64,000 nt of DNA, from contig NZ_JARUBF010000001.1 in the NCBI RefSeq assembly GCF_029626025.1, forward strand, positions 5,550,001 to 5,614,000, written 5' to 3'. This document shows, piece by piece, positions 17,845 to 26,252 of this stretch; position 1 is the first letter of the stretch; each line of letters begins with the position of its first letter. A program made the translations under genes and the position numbers. Under the pieces are notes generated by a model. The model saw only the letters and a program-made list of their open reading frames with translations. It was not told where the DNA came from and ran no database searches. Source of the stretch: Solwaraspora sp. WMMD406 (GTDB lineage Bacteria; Actinomycetota; Actinomycetes; Mycobacteriales; Micromonosporaceae).

Positions 17845-18097
17845 CCGACTGCTGCGTACGCCCGAACCGAAAGCCGGCGATGTGCTGCTGATCGGCGCGG
17901 AAGCGAGCGTGCAGTTCGCCGGCGGCCGACGACTCACGTTCCGCGTCATCTCGGTCGATCGGAAACCGACGTACCACGGCTGGGTGTGGCTGACCGGCTA
18001 CGTCATCGACGAACGCGGATTGGCCGCCGATCGGCGGGAGATATTCGTCCAGCGACGTGGACTCTACCGGCTGCCCAAACGTACCGCGAAATTTTAA
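17837..18097 (+). CDS. Hypothetical 86-aa protein, beta-rich
   Basis: The protein begins MNSRLLRTPEPKAGDVLLIG and continues VQFAGGRRLTFRVISVDRKP, then YHGWVWLTGYVIDERG and REIFVQRRGLYRLPK. The alternation of strands and turns suggests a small beta-barrel, but no family is recognised. The GTG start at 17837 overlaps the end of the previous gene by eight bases. The same-strand neighbour at 18111 follows after 13 bases with its own ribosome binding site. Confidence 0.65.
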   Translation: MNSRLLRTPEPKAGDVLLIGAEASVQFAGGRRLTFRVISVDRKPTYHGWVWLTGYVIDERGLAADRREIFVQRRGLYRLPKRTAKF

Positions 18098-18110
18098 TTG
18101 ATCAAGGAGT

Positions 18111-18410
18111 ATGATGGTGATCTTCGATGTGTTGCGGGACTGGTGGCTGCGCTGGCTCGACTGGCGCTCCGGCCGGTCCACGGCGTCCCGGCGACTCGAA
18201 CACCTGCGCCGCGAACGACTCGACCAGCAGCAACGCCACCGGACGACGGCCCGGCACCGCCGACTCGACGGCAACCGGGGACGCCACTGGTCGGCCGAGG
18301 CGACCACCGCCTTGCTGCCGACGCTGCGCCCGCTGATGACCTACGGCCAGCAACTCGGCTACCAACTCCCGCCCACCACCGCCCCGACCAGCCACAGCCG
18401 CAGCCGGTGA
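18111..18410 (+). CDS. Hypothetical basic protein (99 aa)
   Basis: The protein has an aromatic, Arg-rich N-terminus (FDVLRDWWLRWLDWRSGRST) followed by a long basic helix (HLRRERLDQQQRHRTTARHR) and a Pro/Ser-rich tail. Amphipathic Trp/Arg content suggests membrane or nucleic-acid contact, but this is only inference. ATG 18111 and 18114 are both possible; AAGGAG sits just upstream at 18103. It is the last gene of the 17314-18410 run. Confidence 0.55.
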   Translation: MMVIFDVLRDWWLRWLDWRSGRSTASRRLEHLRRERLDQQQRHRTTARHRRLDGNRGRHWSAEATTALLPTLRPLMTYGQQLGYQLPPTTAPTSHSRSR

Positions 18411-18464
18411 GCCAGGAGTAGTCGTGGCCTGGTTCGCCGTAAGGTCGGGGCAGGAGGTCCAGGT

Positions 18465-18818
18465 ATGGCGAGGGCAGAGGGCGCACCGTCTGGTTCACGA
18501 TATGTCGACCAGCGGCACTTCATCGTGCCTGCGAGCCTGGCTGATCTGCGCGGGCCGATCGGTGGTGTGGTGACGCTCGACCGCTGGCTCGACTGGTCCG
18601 GCGACAGCGCCTACGACCTGGACGACACCGGGGACCTGCAGGTGATGTATCAGACCGTGCTCAACCAGGCTGCCAGCGTGGCTGACCTGCATCGGTGGCT
18701 CGACGCGGACACCTTGGGTCGGCTGTGGCCGAGCCTGTGGTTGCCCGCTCGGCTGCGTGCGCTGTGGCAGGCTCGGTTTCCTGAGCTGGCCGCGCCGCCG
18801 CAGGCGCTGGCCGGCTGA
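18465..18818 (+). CDS. Likely antitoxin partner of an AbiEii-type nucleotidyltransferase
   Basis: This 117-residue protein includes RHFIVPASLADLRGPIGGVV, LDRWLDWSGDSAYDLDD, DLQVMYQTVLNQAA and RLWPSLWLPARLRALWQ. Proteins of this type sit directly upstream of AbiEii/AbiGii nucleotidyltransferase genes in actinomycetes, probably forming a type IV-like toxin-antitoxin pair. Here the partner that starts two bases after the stop is truncated to 39 codons. ATG 18465 has AGGAGG seven bases upstream. The gene itself looks intact, so it is now an orphan. Confidence 0.6.
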   Translation: MARAEGAPSGSRYVDQRHFIVPASLADLRGPIGGVVTLDRWLDWSGDSAYDLDDTGDLQVMYQTVLNQAASVADLHRWLDADTLGRLWPSLWLPARLRALWQARFPELAAPPQALAG

Positions 18819-18820
18819 GT

Positions 18821-18940
18821 GTGGAAGCCGTCCACCTGCGGCTGGCGGAGATCGGACTCCGGGTCGCCGCCCGCTACGGCTTCGCGTTGGCCGGCGGCTA
18901 CGCGGTGCGATGCGAACAGCTTCTCAGCGGTGGCACGTAA
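18821..18940 (+). pseudogene. Truncated AbiEii/AbiGii-type nucleotidyltransferase
   Basis: The frame reads VEAVHLRLAEIGLRVAARYG then FALAGGYAVRCEQLLSGGT and stops at TAA 18938-18940. FALAGGYAV is the start of the nucleotidyltransferase core (GG followed by the metal-binding Asp pair), but everything after is missing, including the catalytic aspartates. The normal toxin is several hundred residues. A long inverted repeat (19027-19081) lies 87 bases further on and may mark the breakpoint. Confidence 0.65.
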
Positions 18941-19026
18941 GTACCCTCGAACACCGCTCCGCTCACCCGATCGGCCGCCCGTCGGTCAGGGCACGACGGG
19001 TAGCCGGCGCGAGTGTGGCCGGCACC

Positions 19027-19081
19027 ATGGTGAGGGTTTTCCACGTCATCCGTCGATGTTGACGTGGAAAACCCTCACCAT
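19027..19081. repeat. 22-bp perfect inverted repeat with 11-base loop
   Basis: ATGGTGAGGGTTTTCCACGT plus CA (19027-19048) is repeated exactly in inverted orientation at 19060-19081. Outside the arms GGCACC (19021-19026) is also matched after a two-base bulge. The total potential stem is 28 bp. It lies between the truncated AbiEii and Phd-type genes in otherwise non-coding DNA. It may be a small mobile or repeat element, or a recombination scar. Confidence 0.85.
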
Positions 19082-19162
19082 GAGGTGCCACCAGCGGCGA
19101 TCAGGCGGTCGGCGCACGGGATCCACCGCGCTGGCCCCGCCGATGCGAGGCCGCCTCGTCCC

Positions 19163-19333
19163 TCACGCCGCTTCCCGCCGCGCCCGAGCGGCCAGTTGGC
19201 GGCGCAGCTCTGCGACGTCTATCGCTTGACCTGCAGTGATGTCAGCCTCAGCCTGACGAATTTGCTCCAGCACGCCAGGCGTGGACAGCAGGTCGAGGGT
19301 CTCCTCCAGGGCACGCACGTCCGACACGGCCAT
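19163..19333 (-). pseudogene. C-terminal remnant of a Phd/YefM-type antitoxin
   Basis: The 56-codon frame from ATG 19333 reads MAVSDVRALEETLDLLSTPG then VLEQIRQAEADITAGQAIDV and AELRRQLAARARREAA. This is the C-terminal, toxin-binding half of Phd/YefM antitoxins (ALEETL..L....VL..IR.AE.DI.AG). The N-terminal DNA-binding half is missing. The frame stays open for a few more codons upstream but without a recognisable domain or start. It could still be translated as a short peptide. Confidence 0.5.
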
Positions 19334-19400
19334 CAGTATCCCGCGCCAGCAGGCGGGATCGGTACGGACCCGGGCCTGCCACCCTGAAACGTCGGCAGCA

Positions 19401-19673
19401 TCACCAGTATCGGACGTTCACCGCGTCGCGGAGCACGGATACGTCAAGGTCCATCATCGACATCTGCCACTCGAAATGCGCGAAGTAGCGCAACGGCAAC
19501 GTCACGATCAGCCCGAACACGATGACGATCGGCAACACGAACCAGACCTGCGGCCAGATAACGGAACAGGGCAACGCCACGGCCGCCAACCGCAGGAACC
19601 AGACGCTCAGCCGGTAGACCACCAGTCGCCGGTAGCCCGGCGGCGGACCACCACCCGGCTCCTGTCCCGTCAC
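19401..19673 (-). CDS. Small membrane protein, two transmembrane segments
   Basis: This 90-residue protein has a Pro/Gly-rich N-terminus and two adjacent hydrophobic helices (LRLAAVALPCSVIWPQVWFV and LPIVIVFGLIVTLPLRYF, about residues 27-63). The C-terminus is acidic. No family is recognised. It lies 45 bases downstream of the PLP-lyase gene on the same strand and may be cotranscribed with it. Confidence 0.6.
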   Translation of the reverse strand: MTGQEPGGGPPPGYRRLVVYRLSVWFLRLAAVALPCSVIWPQVWFVLPIVIVFGLIVTLPLRYFAHFEWQMSMMDLDVSVLRDAVNVRYW

Positions 19674-19718
19674 TCAGGTCCCGCTTCCCGCGCGCCGGCT
19701 CCCACGTGGGTAAGTCTG

Positions 19719-20846
19719 TCAGCTGGCGTCCAGGGCGGCGGTGATGTCAGCGACCAGGTCGGCGGTGTCCTCGATGCCGCAGGAGAGCCGGACGAATCCC
19801 GGTGGCGTGTCGTCGCCCCACTGGGCCCGCCGGTCCGCCGCCGTGTGCAGGCCACCGAACGACGTCGCCGCCGACACCAGCTTCGACACCGTCAGGAACC
19901 GGCCGACCCGCTCGGCGTCACCCAGATCGAACGACACGATCCCCGGCACCCGCCGCATCTGCGCCGACGCGACCGCGTACGACGGATCGTCCGGCAGGCC
20001 GGGCCACCGTACGCCGGAGACCTCTCCCCGCCCGACCAGCGCGGCGGCCACCGCTGCCGCGTTGGCCGACTGCCGACCCAGCCGCAGATCCAGAGTGGCC
20101 AGTGACCGGTGCGCCAGCCAGCAGTCGAACGGCCCCGGCACCGACCCGGTCAGCTTGCGCCACGTCGTCACCGCCGACAGCAGCTCCGCCGAACGGGTCG
20201 CCAGGTAGCCGAGCAGCAGATCGGAATGGCCGGTCAACGCCTTCGTCCCAGAGGCGACCACGACGTCCGCGCCGAGGTCCAACGGCCGCTGCCCGAGCGG
20301 CGTCGCCGCACTGTTGTCGACCGCCACCAGCGCCCCGGCCGCGTGCGCCGCCGCCGCGAGCGCCGCGACGTCACACACGTCCAGCCCAGGATTGGCCGGC
20401 GTCTCCAGCAGCACCAGCCGCACCCCGGCGAAATCCGGGTACGGCCCGGCGGTCGGCACCATCCGTACGGTCACGCCGAGCGGCGCCAGCACCGTGGAAG
20501 CCAGCGCCCGCACCGTGAAATAGCCGTCGGCCGGCAGCAGCACCGTGTCGCCGGGGCGCAGCGTGGTCATCAGCAGCGCGGTGATCGCCGCCTGACCGCT
20601 GGCGAAGACCCGCGTGTCGCCGCCCTCCAGGGCACCGATCGCCGACTCCAGGTTGCGCCGGGTCGGGTTGTCCTCCCGGGCGTAGCCGTCGCGGTCCGGC
20701 GCCGGCCCGGTCACCGGATCCAGGTGGTACGGGGCGGCGAACACCGGGCCGGGCAGAAACGGCTGCCCCGGCGTTGGCTCGGGCAGCCCGGCGGAGACAC
20801 AGCGGGTGCCGTCGCCGTACCCCGGATCGCGGGAGGTGTCTGTCAT
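19719..20846 (-). CDS. Cystathionine gamma-lyase/synthase family PLP enzyme
   Basis: This 375-residue fold-type I PLP enzyme belongs to the Cys/Met metabolism family. Features are REDNPTRRNLESAIGALEGG, FASGQAAITALLM (the phosphate-binding segment), VDNSAATPLGQRPLDLGADV and the Schiff-base lysine in VVASGTKALTGHSDLLLGY (about residue 207). LVSAATSFGGLHTAADRR in the C-terminal domain is typical. It may be a cystathionine gamma-lyase of reverse transsulfuration, but gamma-synthase or methionine gamma-lyase activity cannot be excluded. ATG 20846 is preferred over one three codons upstream. It sits next to gpsA at the right edge of the accessory block. Confidence 0.85.
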   Translation of the reverse strand: MTDTSRDPGYGDGTRCVSAGLPEPTPGQPFLPGPVFAAPYHLDPVTGPAPDRDGYAREDNPTRRNLESAIGALEGGDTRVFASGQAAITALLMTTLRPGDTVLLPADGYFTVRALASTVLAPLGVTVRMVPTAGPYPDFAGVRLVLLETPANPGLDVCDVAALAAAAHAAGALVAVDNSAATPLGQRPLDLGADVVVASGTKALTGHSDLLLGYLATRSAELLSAVTTWRKLTGSVPGPFDCWLAHRSLATLDLRLGRQSANAAAVAAALVGRGEVSGVRWPGLPDDPSYAVASAQMRRVPGIVSFDLGDAERVGRFLTVSKLVSAATSFGGLHTAADRRAQWGDDTPPGFVRLSCGIEDTADLVADITAALDAS

Positions 20847-20886
20847 GCCGATCATCCTGACCGACGCCGCCGACCAGCGGCAGAGC

Positions 20887-21885
20887 CTATTCCGGTTTCG
20901 TGGCCCGCGTCATCAGCAACGTCAACGCGGTACGCGGGTCCAAGCCCTCGTGGCAGATCCGCTCCACCTGCTCGGTGATCGGCATCTCCACCCCGTGCGC
21001 GCGGGCCAGGTCCCGGATCGACAGGCAGCTCTTCACGCCTTCGGCGGTCTGCCGGGTCGACGCCTGCGCCTGCTCCAGGGTCTCCCCGCGCCCCAGATGC
21101 TCGCCGAAGGTCCGGTTGCGTGACAGCGGCGACGAGCAGGTGGCGACCAGGTCACCGAGGCCGGCCAACCCGGCGAAGGTCAACGGGTCCGCGCCGAGCG
21201 CCACCCCCAGCCGGGCGGTCTCGGCCAGCCCCCGGGTGATCAGGGTCGCCTTGGTGTTGTCGCCGAGGCGCATCGCGGTGGCGATCCCGTACGCCAGGGC
21301 GATCACGTTCTTGACCGCCCCGCCCAGCTCGCAGCCGATCACGTCGTCGTTGGTGTACGGGCGCAGGTAGCCGGTGAGCATCGCCTGCTGCACGGCGGCG
21401 GTACGGTCGGCGTCGGTGCCGGCGACGACGCTCGCCGCCGGCTGCTCGGCGGCGATCTCGGCGGCCAGGTTGGGGCCGGAGACCACCACCACCCGGTCCG
21501 GGCTGACGCGCGCGGTCTCGACGATCACCTCGCTCATCCGCTTGGTGGTGCCGAGTTCGATCCCCTTCATCAGGGAGACCAGCGTCGCGTCGGGGTCGAT
21601 GTGCGCGGCCCACTCGCCCAGGTTGCCGCGCAACGTCTGCGACGGTACGGCGAGCACGACCAGCCGCGCCCCGGTGATCGCCTCGACGGCGTCGCTGGTG
21701 GCGGTGACCCGGTCGGGTAGCCGTACCGCCGGCAGGTAGTCGGGGTTGGTGCCGTATTCGCGGATCGCGGCGGCGACCTGTTCGCGGCGGGCCCAGACGA
21801 CCACGTCGGCTCCGGCGTCGGCGAGCACCTTGGCGAACGCGGTGCCCCACGATCCGGCACCGAGCACGGCGGCGTGTCCGCTCAC
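20887..21885 (-). CDS. gpsA: NAD(P)H-dependent glycerol-3-phosphate dehydrogenase
   Basis: GpsA reduces dihydroxyacetone phosphate to sn-glycerol 3-phosphate for phospholipid synthesis. The 332-residue length fits. The N-terminal Rossmann motif is [20 protein letters not shown] (residues 6-25). [50 protein letters not shown] (with the catalytic Lys), and [20 protein letters not shown] are all present. The GTG start overlaps the plsC stop by four bases (GTGA), so the acyltransferase and dehydrogenase are coupled, which makes sense as consecutive steps in lipid synthesis. Confidence 0.96.
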   Translation of the reverse strand: MSGHAAVLGAGSWGTAFAKVLADAGADVVVWARREQVAAAIREYGTNPDYLPAVRLPDRVTATSDAVEAITGARLVVLAVPSQTLRGNLGEWAAHIDPDATLVSLMKGIELGTTKRMSEVIVETARVSPDRVVVVSGPNLAAEIAAEQPAASVVAGTDADRTAAVQQAMLTGYLRPYTNDDVIGCELGGAVKNVIALAYGIATAMRLGDNTKATLITRGLAETARLGVALGADPLTFAGLAGLGDLVATCSSPLSRNRTFGEHLGRGETLEQAQASTRQTAEGVKSCLSIRDLARAHGVEMPITEQVERICHEGLDPRTALTLLMTRATKPE

Positions 21886-22631
21886 CGCCGGTTCTCCGGG
21901 CTGCCGTTACGGGTGCCGGAGGTGCCGTTACGGCGGGCCGGTGGACTCCACAGCGGCGGCGGGGTGCCGCCCCGGATCTCGGCCAGCAGGTCCCGCACCC
22001 GCAGCATCACCGTTTCGGTGATTTCCTCCAGGACGGCGCGGGTCGGCTCCGCCCCCGACCAGCGACTGAGGTCGATCGGCGGGCCGGCTTTGACGGCGAC
22101 CTGCCGGCGCGGCAGCAGGTTGAGTTTCTTGGTCCGGGGGTCGTACAGCCGTTGCGGTCCCCACATGGCGACCGGGACCAGCGGGGCACCGGTGATCAGC
22201 GCCAGCCGGGCGGCGCCGGTCTTGCCGCGCATCGGCCACAGGTCCGGCTCCCGGGTGGTGGTGCCCTCCGGGTAGATGACCACCGCCCCGCCCTCGTTCA
22301 CCCCGGCGATCGCCGCTTCCAGCGATTTGATCGCGTCGACGCTGCCCCGGTGCACCGGGATCTGCCGGACCTTGAGCAGCCAGGGGCCGACCACCGGGAT
22401 GGTGAACAGGCTGGCCTTGCCGAGGAACCGGGGCCACCGGCCGGAGTCGTAGACGAAGTGCGCCACGATCAGCGGGTCGGCGTGCGACATGTGGTTCGGC
22501 ACGATGATCACCCCGCCGGTGGGCGGAATGTGCTCCATGCCCGACCAGTCGCGCCGTGTCCAGATGGTCAACGTCGGCTTGATCACCATCACGACGAACC
22601 GTCGCCAGAAACCCAGCCTGCGCCGCGCCAC
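21882..22631 (-). CDS. Lysophospholipid (1-acylglycerol-3-phosphate) acyltransferase
   Basis: This 249-residue PlsC-type acyltransferase transfers acyl chains to lysophosphatidic acid. The catalytic NHMSHADPL motif (NHxxxxD, residues 49-57) and the glycerol-phosphate-binding [20 protein letters not shown] are clear, and [10 protein letters not shown] forms the third motif. A hydrophobic N-terminal region suggests membrane association. It is coupled to gpsA. It diverges from cofC across a 92-base gap. Confidence 0.93.
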   Translation of the reverse strand: MARRRLGFWRRFVVMVIKPTLTIWTRRDWSGMEHIPPTGGVIIVPNHMSHADPLIVAHFVYDSGRWPRFLGKASLFTIPVVGPWLLKVRQIPVHRGSVDAIKSLEAAIAGVNEGGAVVIYPEGTTTREPDLWPMRGKTGAARLALITGAPLVPVAMWGPQRLYDPRTKKLNLLPRRQVAVKAGPPIDLSRWSGAEPTRAVLEEITETVMLRVRDLLAEIRGGTPPPLWSPPARRNGTSGTRNGSPENRR

Positions 22632-22723
22632 CCGTACCTCCTGTCGACACCGTCACCCGACCGCTCGCAGCGAATCATGCCCTGTCCGACCCGGCCAGGG
22701 CCAACACGAGCCCACCGGGCAGG

Positions 22724-23386
22724 ATGGTGGGCGTGGGCGACGTGACCTGGTCCGTGGTGCTACCGGTCAAACGACTGTCGGCGGCCAAGAGCCGGCTGCG
22801 CGGCGCGCTGGACGGGGTGTGCCACGAGGAGTTGGCGCTGGCGCTGGCCTGCGACACCGTCGCCGCGGTGCTCGGCTGCCCGCTGGTGGCCGAGGCGGTG
22901 GTGGTCACCGCCGACCCGACCGCCGCCGCCGCGTTGGCCGCGCTCGGTGCCCGTACGGTCGACGAACCGGCCCGGCCCGGGTTGAACGCCGCCCTGGCGC
23001 ACGGCGCCGCTTCGGCCGACGGAGGCGCAGCCGGGCGGCCAGTGGCGGCACTCACCGCCGACCTGCCGGCGCTGCGTCCGGCCGAGTTGACCGCCGCGTT
23101 GACCGCTGTCCGCGCCAGCGCCGGGGCCGCTCCGGCCGGTTGGTTCGTGCCGGACGCCGCCGGCACCGGCACCGTGCTGCTCGCCGCGCCGGCCGGCACG
23201 GCGCTGCGGCCCTGCTTCGGCGTGGACTCGGCCCGCCGGCACACCGCGTCCGGCGTGGTACGCCTCGACGGCGACTGGCCGACGTTGCGCCGCGACGTCG
23301 ACACCGCCGCCGATCTGGCCGAGGCGACGGCGCTCGGGCTGGGCCGGCACACCGCCACGGTCGGCCGCGTCGGCGTACGGCGCTGA
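22724..23386 (+). CDS. cofC: 2-phospho-L-lactate guanylyltransferase (F420 biosynthesis)
   Basis: CofC activates 2-phospholactate or phosphoenolpyruvate with a nucleotide triphosphate for coenzyme F420 assembly. The 220-residue protein has SVVLPVKRLSAAKSRLRGAL (residues 9-28, the nucleotide-binding PxKxxxxAKSRL), CDTVAAVLGC, VVTADPTAAAAL and LTADLPALRPAELTAAL (the ADLP motif). Third positions are almost all G/C. The exact start is unsure between ATG 22724 and GTG 22733. The last codons and stop are tandemly repeated downstream up to the next gene. Confidence 0.92.
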   Translation: MVGVGDVTWSVVLPVKRLSAAKSRLRGALDGVCHEELALALACDTVAAVLGCPLVAEAVVVTADPTAAAALAALGARTVDEPARPGLNAALAHGAASADGGAAGRPVAALTADLPALRPAELTAALTAVRASAGAAPAGWFVPDAAGTGTVLLAAPAGTALRPCFGVDSARRHTASGVVRLDGDWPTLRRDVDTAADLAEATALGLGRHTATVGRVGVRR

Positions 23387-23456
23387 GCCACGTCGGAGTA
23401 CGGCGCTGAGCCGCGTCGGAGTACGGCGCTGAGCCGCGTCGGAGTACGGTGCTGAC
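23371..23456. repeat. Tandem 23-bp repeats starting at the cofC stop region
   Basis: CGGCGTACGGCGCTGAGCCA plus CGT is followed by two near-identical units and a partial fourth. The first unit contains the final codons and TGA of cofC (23384-23386), and each later unit repeats the GCTGA. The array ends exactly at the next start codon. Confidence 0.9.
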
Positions 23457-23654
23457 ATGCAGGGCACGGTGGCGACCTTCGATCCGGCGACCCGTACGGG
23501 CACGGTATTGCTCGACGACGGCGCGGAGCTGGCGTTTCCCGCTCCCGCGTTCGACTCCTCCGGGTTGCGGCTGCTGCGCCTCGGCCAGCGGGTACGCATC
23601 GAGCACGATGAGTCCGGGCACGTTAAACGCATCACGTTGCCCACTTTTGACTGA
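23457..23654 (+). CDS. Small cold-shock-like OB-fold protein
   Basis: This 65-residue protein starts MQGTVATFDPATRTGTVLLD and continues GAELAFPAPAFDSSGLRLLR, then LGQRVRIEHDESG. The layout resembles a cold-shock/OB-fold domain (G-xV-xxF-xxxxxxGxV) but the RNP1/RNP2 aromatic residues are only partly kept, so nucleic-acid binding is uncertain. Homologous small genes between cofC and ppk are, to my knowledge, usual in actinomycetes. The cofC repeat array runs right up to its ATG, so the ribosome binding site lies in repeat sequence and is weak. Confidence 0.7.
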   Translation: MQGTVATFDPATRTGTVLLDDGAELAFPAPAFDSSGLRLLRLGQRVRIEHDESGHVKRITLPTFD

Positions 23655-23669
23655 CTCAACTCGGGACAA

Positions 23670-23691
23670 ATTCATGTCACGTTCACGATGA
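23670..23691 (+). promoter_or_regulatory. Candidate PHO box upstream of ppk1
   Basis: ATTCATGTCAC and GTTCACGATGA are two adjacent 11-base units resembling the Streptomyces PhoP direct repeat (GTTCAYC-type). They lie 19 bases before the ppk1 start. Phosphate control of ppk by PhoR/PhoP is established in Streptomyces. Assignment here rests on sequence resemblance only. Confidence 0.45.
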
Positions 23692-23709
23692 TCAGGTCAT
23701 GATTGTCGG

Positions 23710-26202
23710 GTGACGCCCGCCCCCTCCCGGCGCGCCGCCGCACGTCCGCGCCGCGCAGCCGACCAGACCGCCGCCGCCGACGCCGCCGCGACCCCGACGC
23801 CTCGGCCGACCCGACGCCGCAGCGCCAACGGCAACGGTCGCAGAGCCGGCGCGACCGAGCCGGCGCCGGAAGCGGTGGCCGAGACCGCTGCGACGGCCGC
23901 CGCGTCACCCTTGCCGGACGGCACTCCCGACCCGGCGGACCCGACCGTCCCGGTGGACGCCAGCACCGAACCGGTCGAGGCCGAACCCGAACCGGTCGAC
24001 GCTGCCGACCCGGAACCGGCCGACGCCGACCCGGAACCGGCCGACGCCGACCCGGAACCCATCAACGCCAGCACCGAACCGGCCGACACCGAACCGGCCC
24101 ACACCCATCCGGCCGACACCGAGCCGTACGTCCCGGCACCGCTGCCGCCGGACCGGTTCCTCAACCGGGAGTTGTCCTGGCTCGACTTCAACGCCCGGGT
24201 CCTCGAACTCGCCGAGGACCCGCAGACCCCGCTGCTGGAACGGGCCAAGTTCCTGGCCATCTTCGCCAGCAACCTCGACGAGTTCTACATGGTCCGCATC
24301 GCCGGCCTGAAACGGCGCCAACAGGCCGGCCTGCCGGTGCGCGGCGGCGACCGGCTGCCGCTGCGGACCCAGCTGGAGCTGATCGCCGGCAAGACCGCCG
24401 GCCTGGTCGCCCGGCACGCCCGCTGCTTCACCGAGGAGGTCCGCCCGCAGCTGGCCGCCGAAGGCATCCACCTGATCCGCTGGAGCGATCTGGTGGCCGG
24501 CGAACGGGAGGAGCTGCGCACCTACTTCCGGGAACACATCTTCCCGGTGCTGACCCCACTGGCCGTCGACCCGGCGCACCCGTTCCCGTACATTTCCAGC
24601 CGGTCGTTGAACCTGGCCGTCGCGGTCCGCGACCCTAACGGCGGCCCGGAGCTGTTCGCCCGGGTCAAGGTGCCCAACAACGTGCCCCGGTTCGTGGTGG
24701 TCAGCCAGGACGGCCAAGGTGCTCGGTTCCTGCCGGTGGAGGACCTGATCTCCGCCCAGCTCGGGCAGCTGTTCTCCGGCATGCAGGTGGTGGAGTGCCA
24801 CCTGTTCCGGGTGACCCGCAACGCCGACTTCGAAGTCGACGAGGACCGCGACGAGGACCTGCTGCAGTCGCTGGAACGGGAACTGGCCCGCCGTCGGTTC
24901 GGCCCGCCGGTCCGGCTGGAGGTCGCCGCCTCCATTTCCGACCACATGCTCGACCTGCTGGTCCGCGAGCTGGACATGGACAGCCACGACGTGCTGCGGG
25001 TACCCGGTCTGCTCGACCTGTCCGCGCTGTGGCAGGTCTTCGAAGCCTCCGACCGGCCCGATCTCAAGGACCGGCCGTTCGTGCCGGCCACCCACCCCCG
25101 GCTGGTCGAGGGCGAGGTGCCGCGTAGCGTCTTCGCCACCCTGCGCGACGGCGACATCCTGGTGCACCACCCGTACCACTCGTTCTCCACCAGCGTGCAG
25201 CGTTTCATCGAGCAGGCCGCCGCCGACCCGCTGGTCCTGGCGATCAAGCAGACGCTGTACCGCACCAGCGGCGACTCCCCCATCGTCGACGCGCTGATCG
25301 AGGCCGCCGCCGCCGGCAAACAGGTGGTGGTGCTGGTCGAGGTCAAGGCCCGCTTCGACGAACAGGCCAACATCGGCTGGGCGCGGATGCTGGAACGCGC
25401 CGGCTGCCACGTCGTGTACGGCCTGGTCGGGCTCAAGACCCACTGCAAGACCGCCCTGGTGGTACGCCAGGAAGGCAACCAGATCCGCCGCTACTGCCAC
25501 ATCGGCACCGGCAACTACCACCCCAAGACCGCCAGGCTGTACGAGGACTTCGGCATGCTCACCGCCGACCCGGAGGTCGGCGCCGACCTGACCGACCTGT
25601 TCAACGTGCTGACCGGCTACAGCCGGCAGACCGCGTACCGGCGGCTGCTGGTCGCCCCGCACGGCGTGCGCAGCGGGCTGATCGACCGCATCGAACGCGA
25701 GATCGCCCACGTACGGGTCGGCCGCCCCGGGCTGGTGCAGATCAAGGTGAACTCGCTGGTCGACGAGGACATCGTGGACGCGCTGTACCGGGCCTCGCAG
25801 GCCGGCGTACAGGTCGATCTGCTGATCCGGGGCATGTGCACGCTGCGGCCGGGCGTGCCGGGGCTGTCGGACAACATCCGGGTCCGGTCGATCCTCGGCC
25901 GGTTCCTCGAACACTCCCGGGTCTTCCGGTTCGGCAACGACGGCGACACCGAGTTCTGGATGGGTTCGGCGGACCTGATGCACCGCAACCTGGACCGCCG
26001 GGTCGAAGCCCTGGTGCAGGTCACCGACCCGGTGGCCCGCGCCGAGCTGGACCAGGTGATGACCGACGCGTTCAGCCCCGAGTGCGAGTCGTTCGAGCTG
26101 CACCCGGACGGCACCTGGACCCGACACCACTCCACCGAGGGCCGCCCCCTGATGCACCTGCAGGAACGGCTGCTGCGCCGGTTCGTCGGCGCCGCCAAGT
26201 AG
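23710..26202 (+). CDS. ppk1: Polyphosphate kinase 1 with a long acidic N-terminal extension
   Basis: PPK1 makes polyphosphate from ATP. The conserved enzyme begins near residue 147 ([20 protein letters not shown]). [55 protein letters not shown] (phosphorylated-histidine region) and [20 protein letters not shown] (second histidine) are all present, so the enzyme looks active. The first ~145 residues are Ala/Arg-rich and then a Pro/Glu/Asp repeat ([16 protein letters not shown]) not needed for the fold. A GTG start at 23710 is the only reasonable one, with no good ribosome binding site. A candidate PHO box precedes it. The 3' end is duplicated. Confidence 0.95.
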   Translation: MTPAPSRRAAARPRRAADQTAAADAAATPTPRPTRRRSANGNGRRAGATEPAPEAVAETAATAAASPLPDGTPDPADPTVPVDASTEPVEAEPEPVDAADPEPADADPEPADADPEPINASTEPADTEPAHTHPADTEPYVPAPLPPDRFLNRELSWLDFNARVLELAEDPQTPLLERAKFLAIFASNLDEFYMVRIAGLKRRQQAGLPVRGGDRLPLRTQLELIAGKTAGLVARHARCFTEEVRPQLAAEGIHLIRWSDLVAGEREELRTYFREHIFPVLTPLAVDPAHPFPYISSRSLNLAVAVRDPNGGPELFARVKVPNNVPRFVVVSQDGQGARFLPVEDLISAQLGQLFSGMQVVECHLFRVTRNADFEVDEDRDEDLLQSLERELARRRFGPPVRLEVAASISDHMLDLLVRELDMDSHDVLRVPGLLDLSALWQVFEASDRPDLKDRPFVPATHPRLVEGEVPRSVFATLRDGDILVHHPYHSFSTSVQRFIEQAAADPLVLAIKQTLYRTSGDSPIVDALIEAAAAGKQVVVLVEVKARFDEQANIGWARMLERAGCHVVYGLVGLKTHCKTALVVRQEGNQIRRYCHIGTGNYHPKTARLYEDFGMLTADPEVGADLTDLFNVLTGYSRQTAYRRLLVAPHGVRSGLIDRIEREIAHVRVGRPGLVQIKVNSLVDEDIVDALYRASQAGVQVDLLIRGMCTLRPGVPGLSDNIRVRSILGRFLEHSRVFRFGNDGDTEFWMGSADLMHRNLDRRVEALVQVTDPVARAELDQVMTDAFSPECESFELHPDGTWTRHHSTEGRPLMHLQERLLRRFVGAAK

Positions 26203-26226
26203 GGGTTCGTCGGGGCCGCCAGGTAA
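26180..26226. repeat. Tandem duplication spanning the ppk1 stop codon
   Basis: GGTTCGTCGGCGCCGCCAAG plus TAG ends ppk1. A 23-base near copy at 26204-26226 ends with its own stop, TAA. Period 24, a few mismatches. Confidence 0.85.
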
Positions 26227-26252
26227 ACGATCGACGGCGCTAGGCTGGCCCG

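Noticed and set aside
23905-26157. A 750-codon minus-strand frame opposite ppk1
   Set aside because: It mirrors a GC-rich gene. PPK1 is unmistakable on the plus strand.
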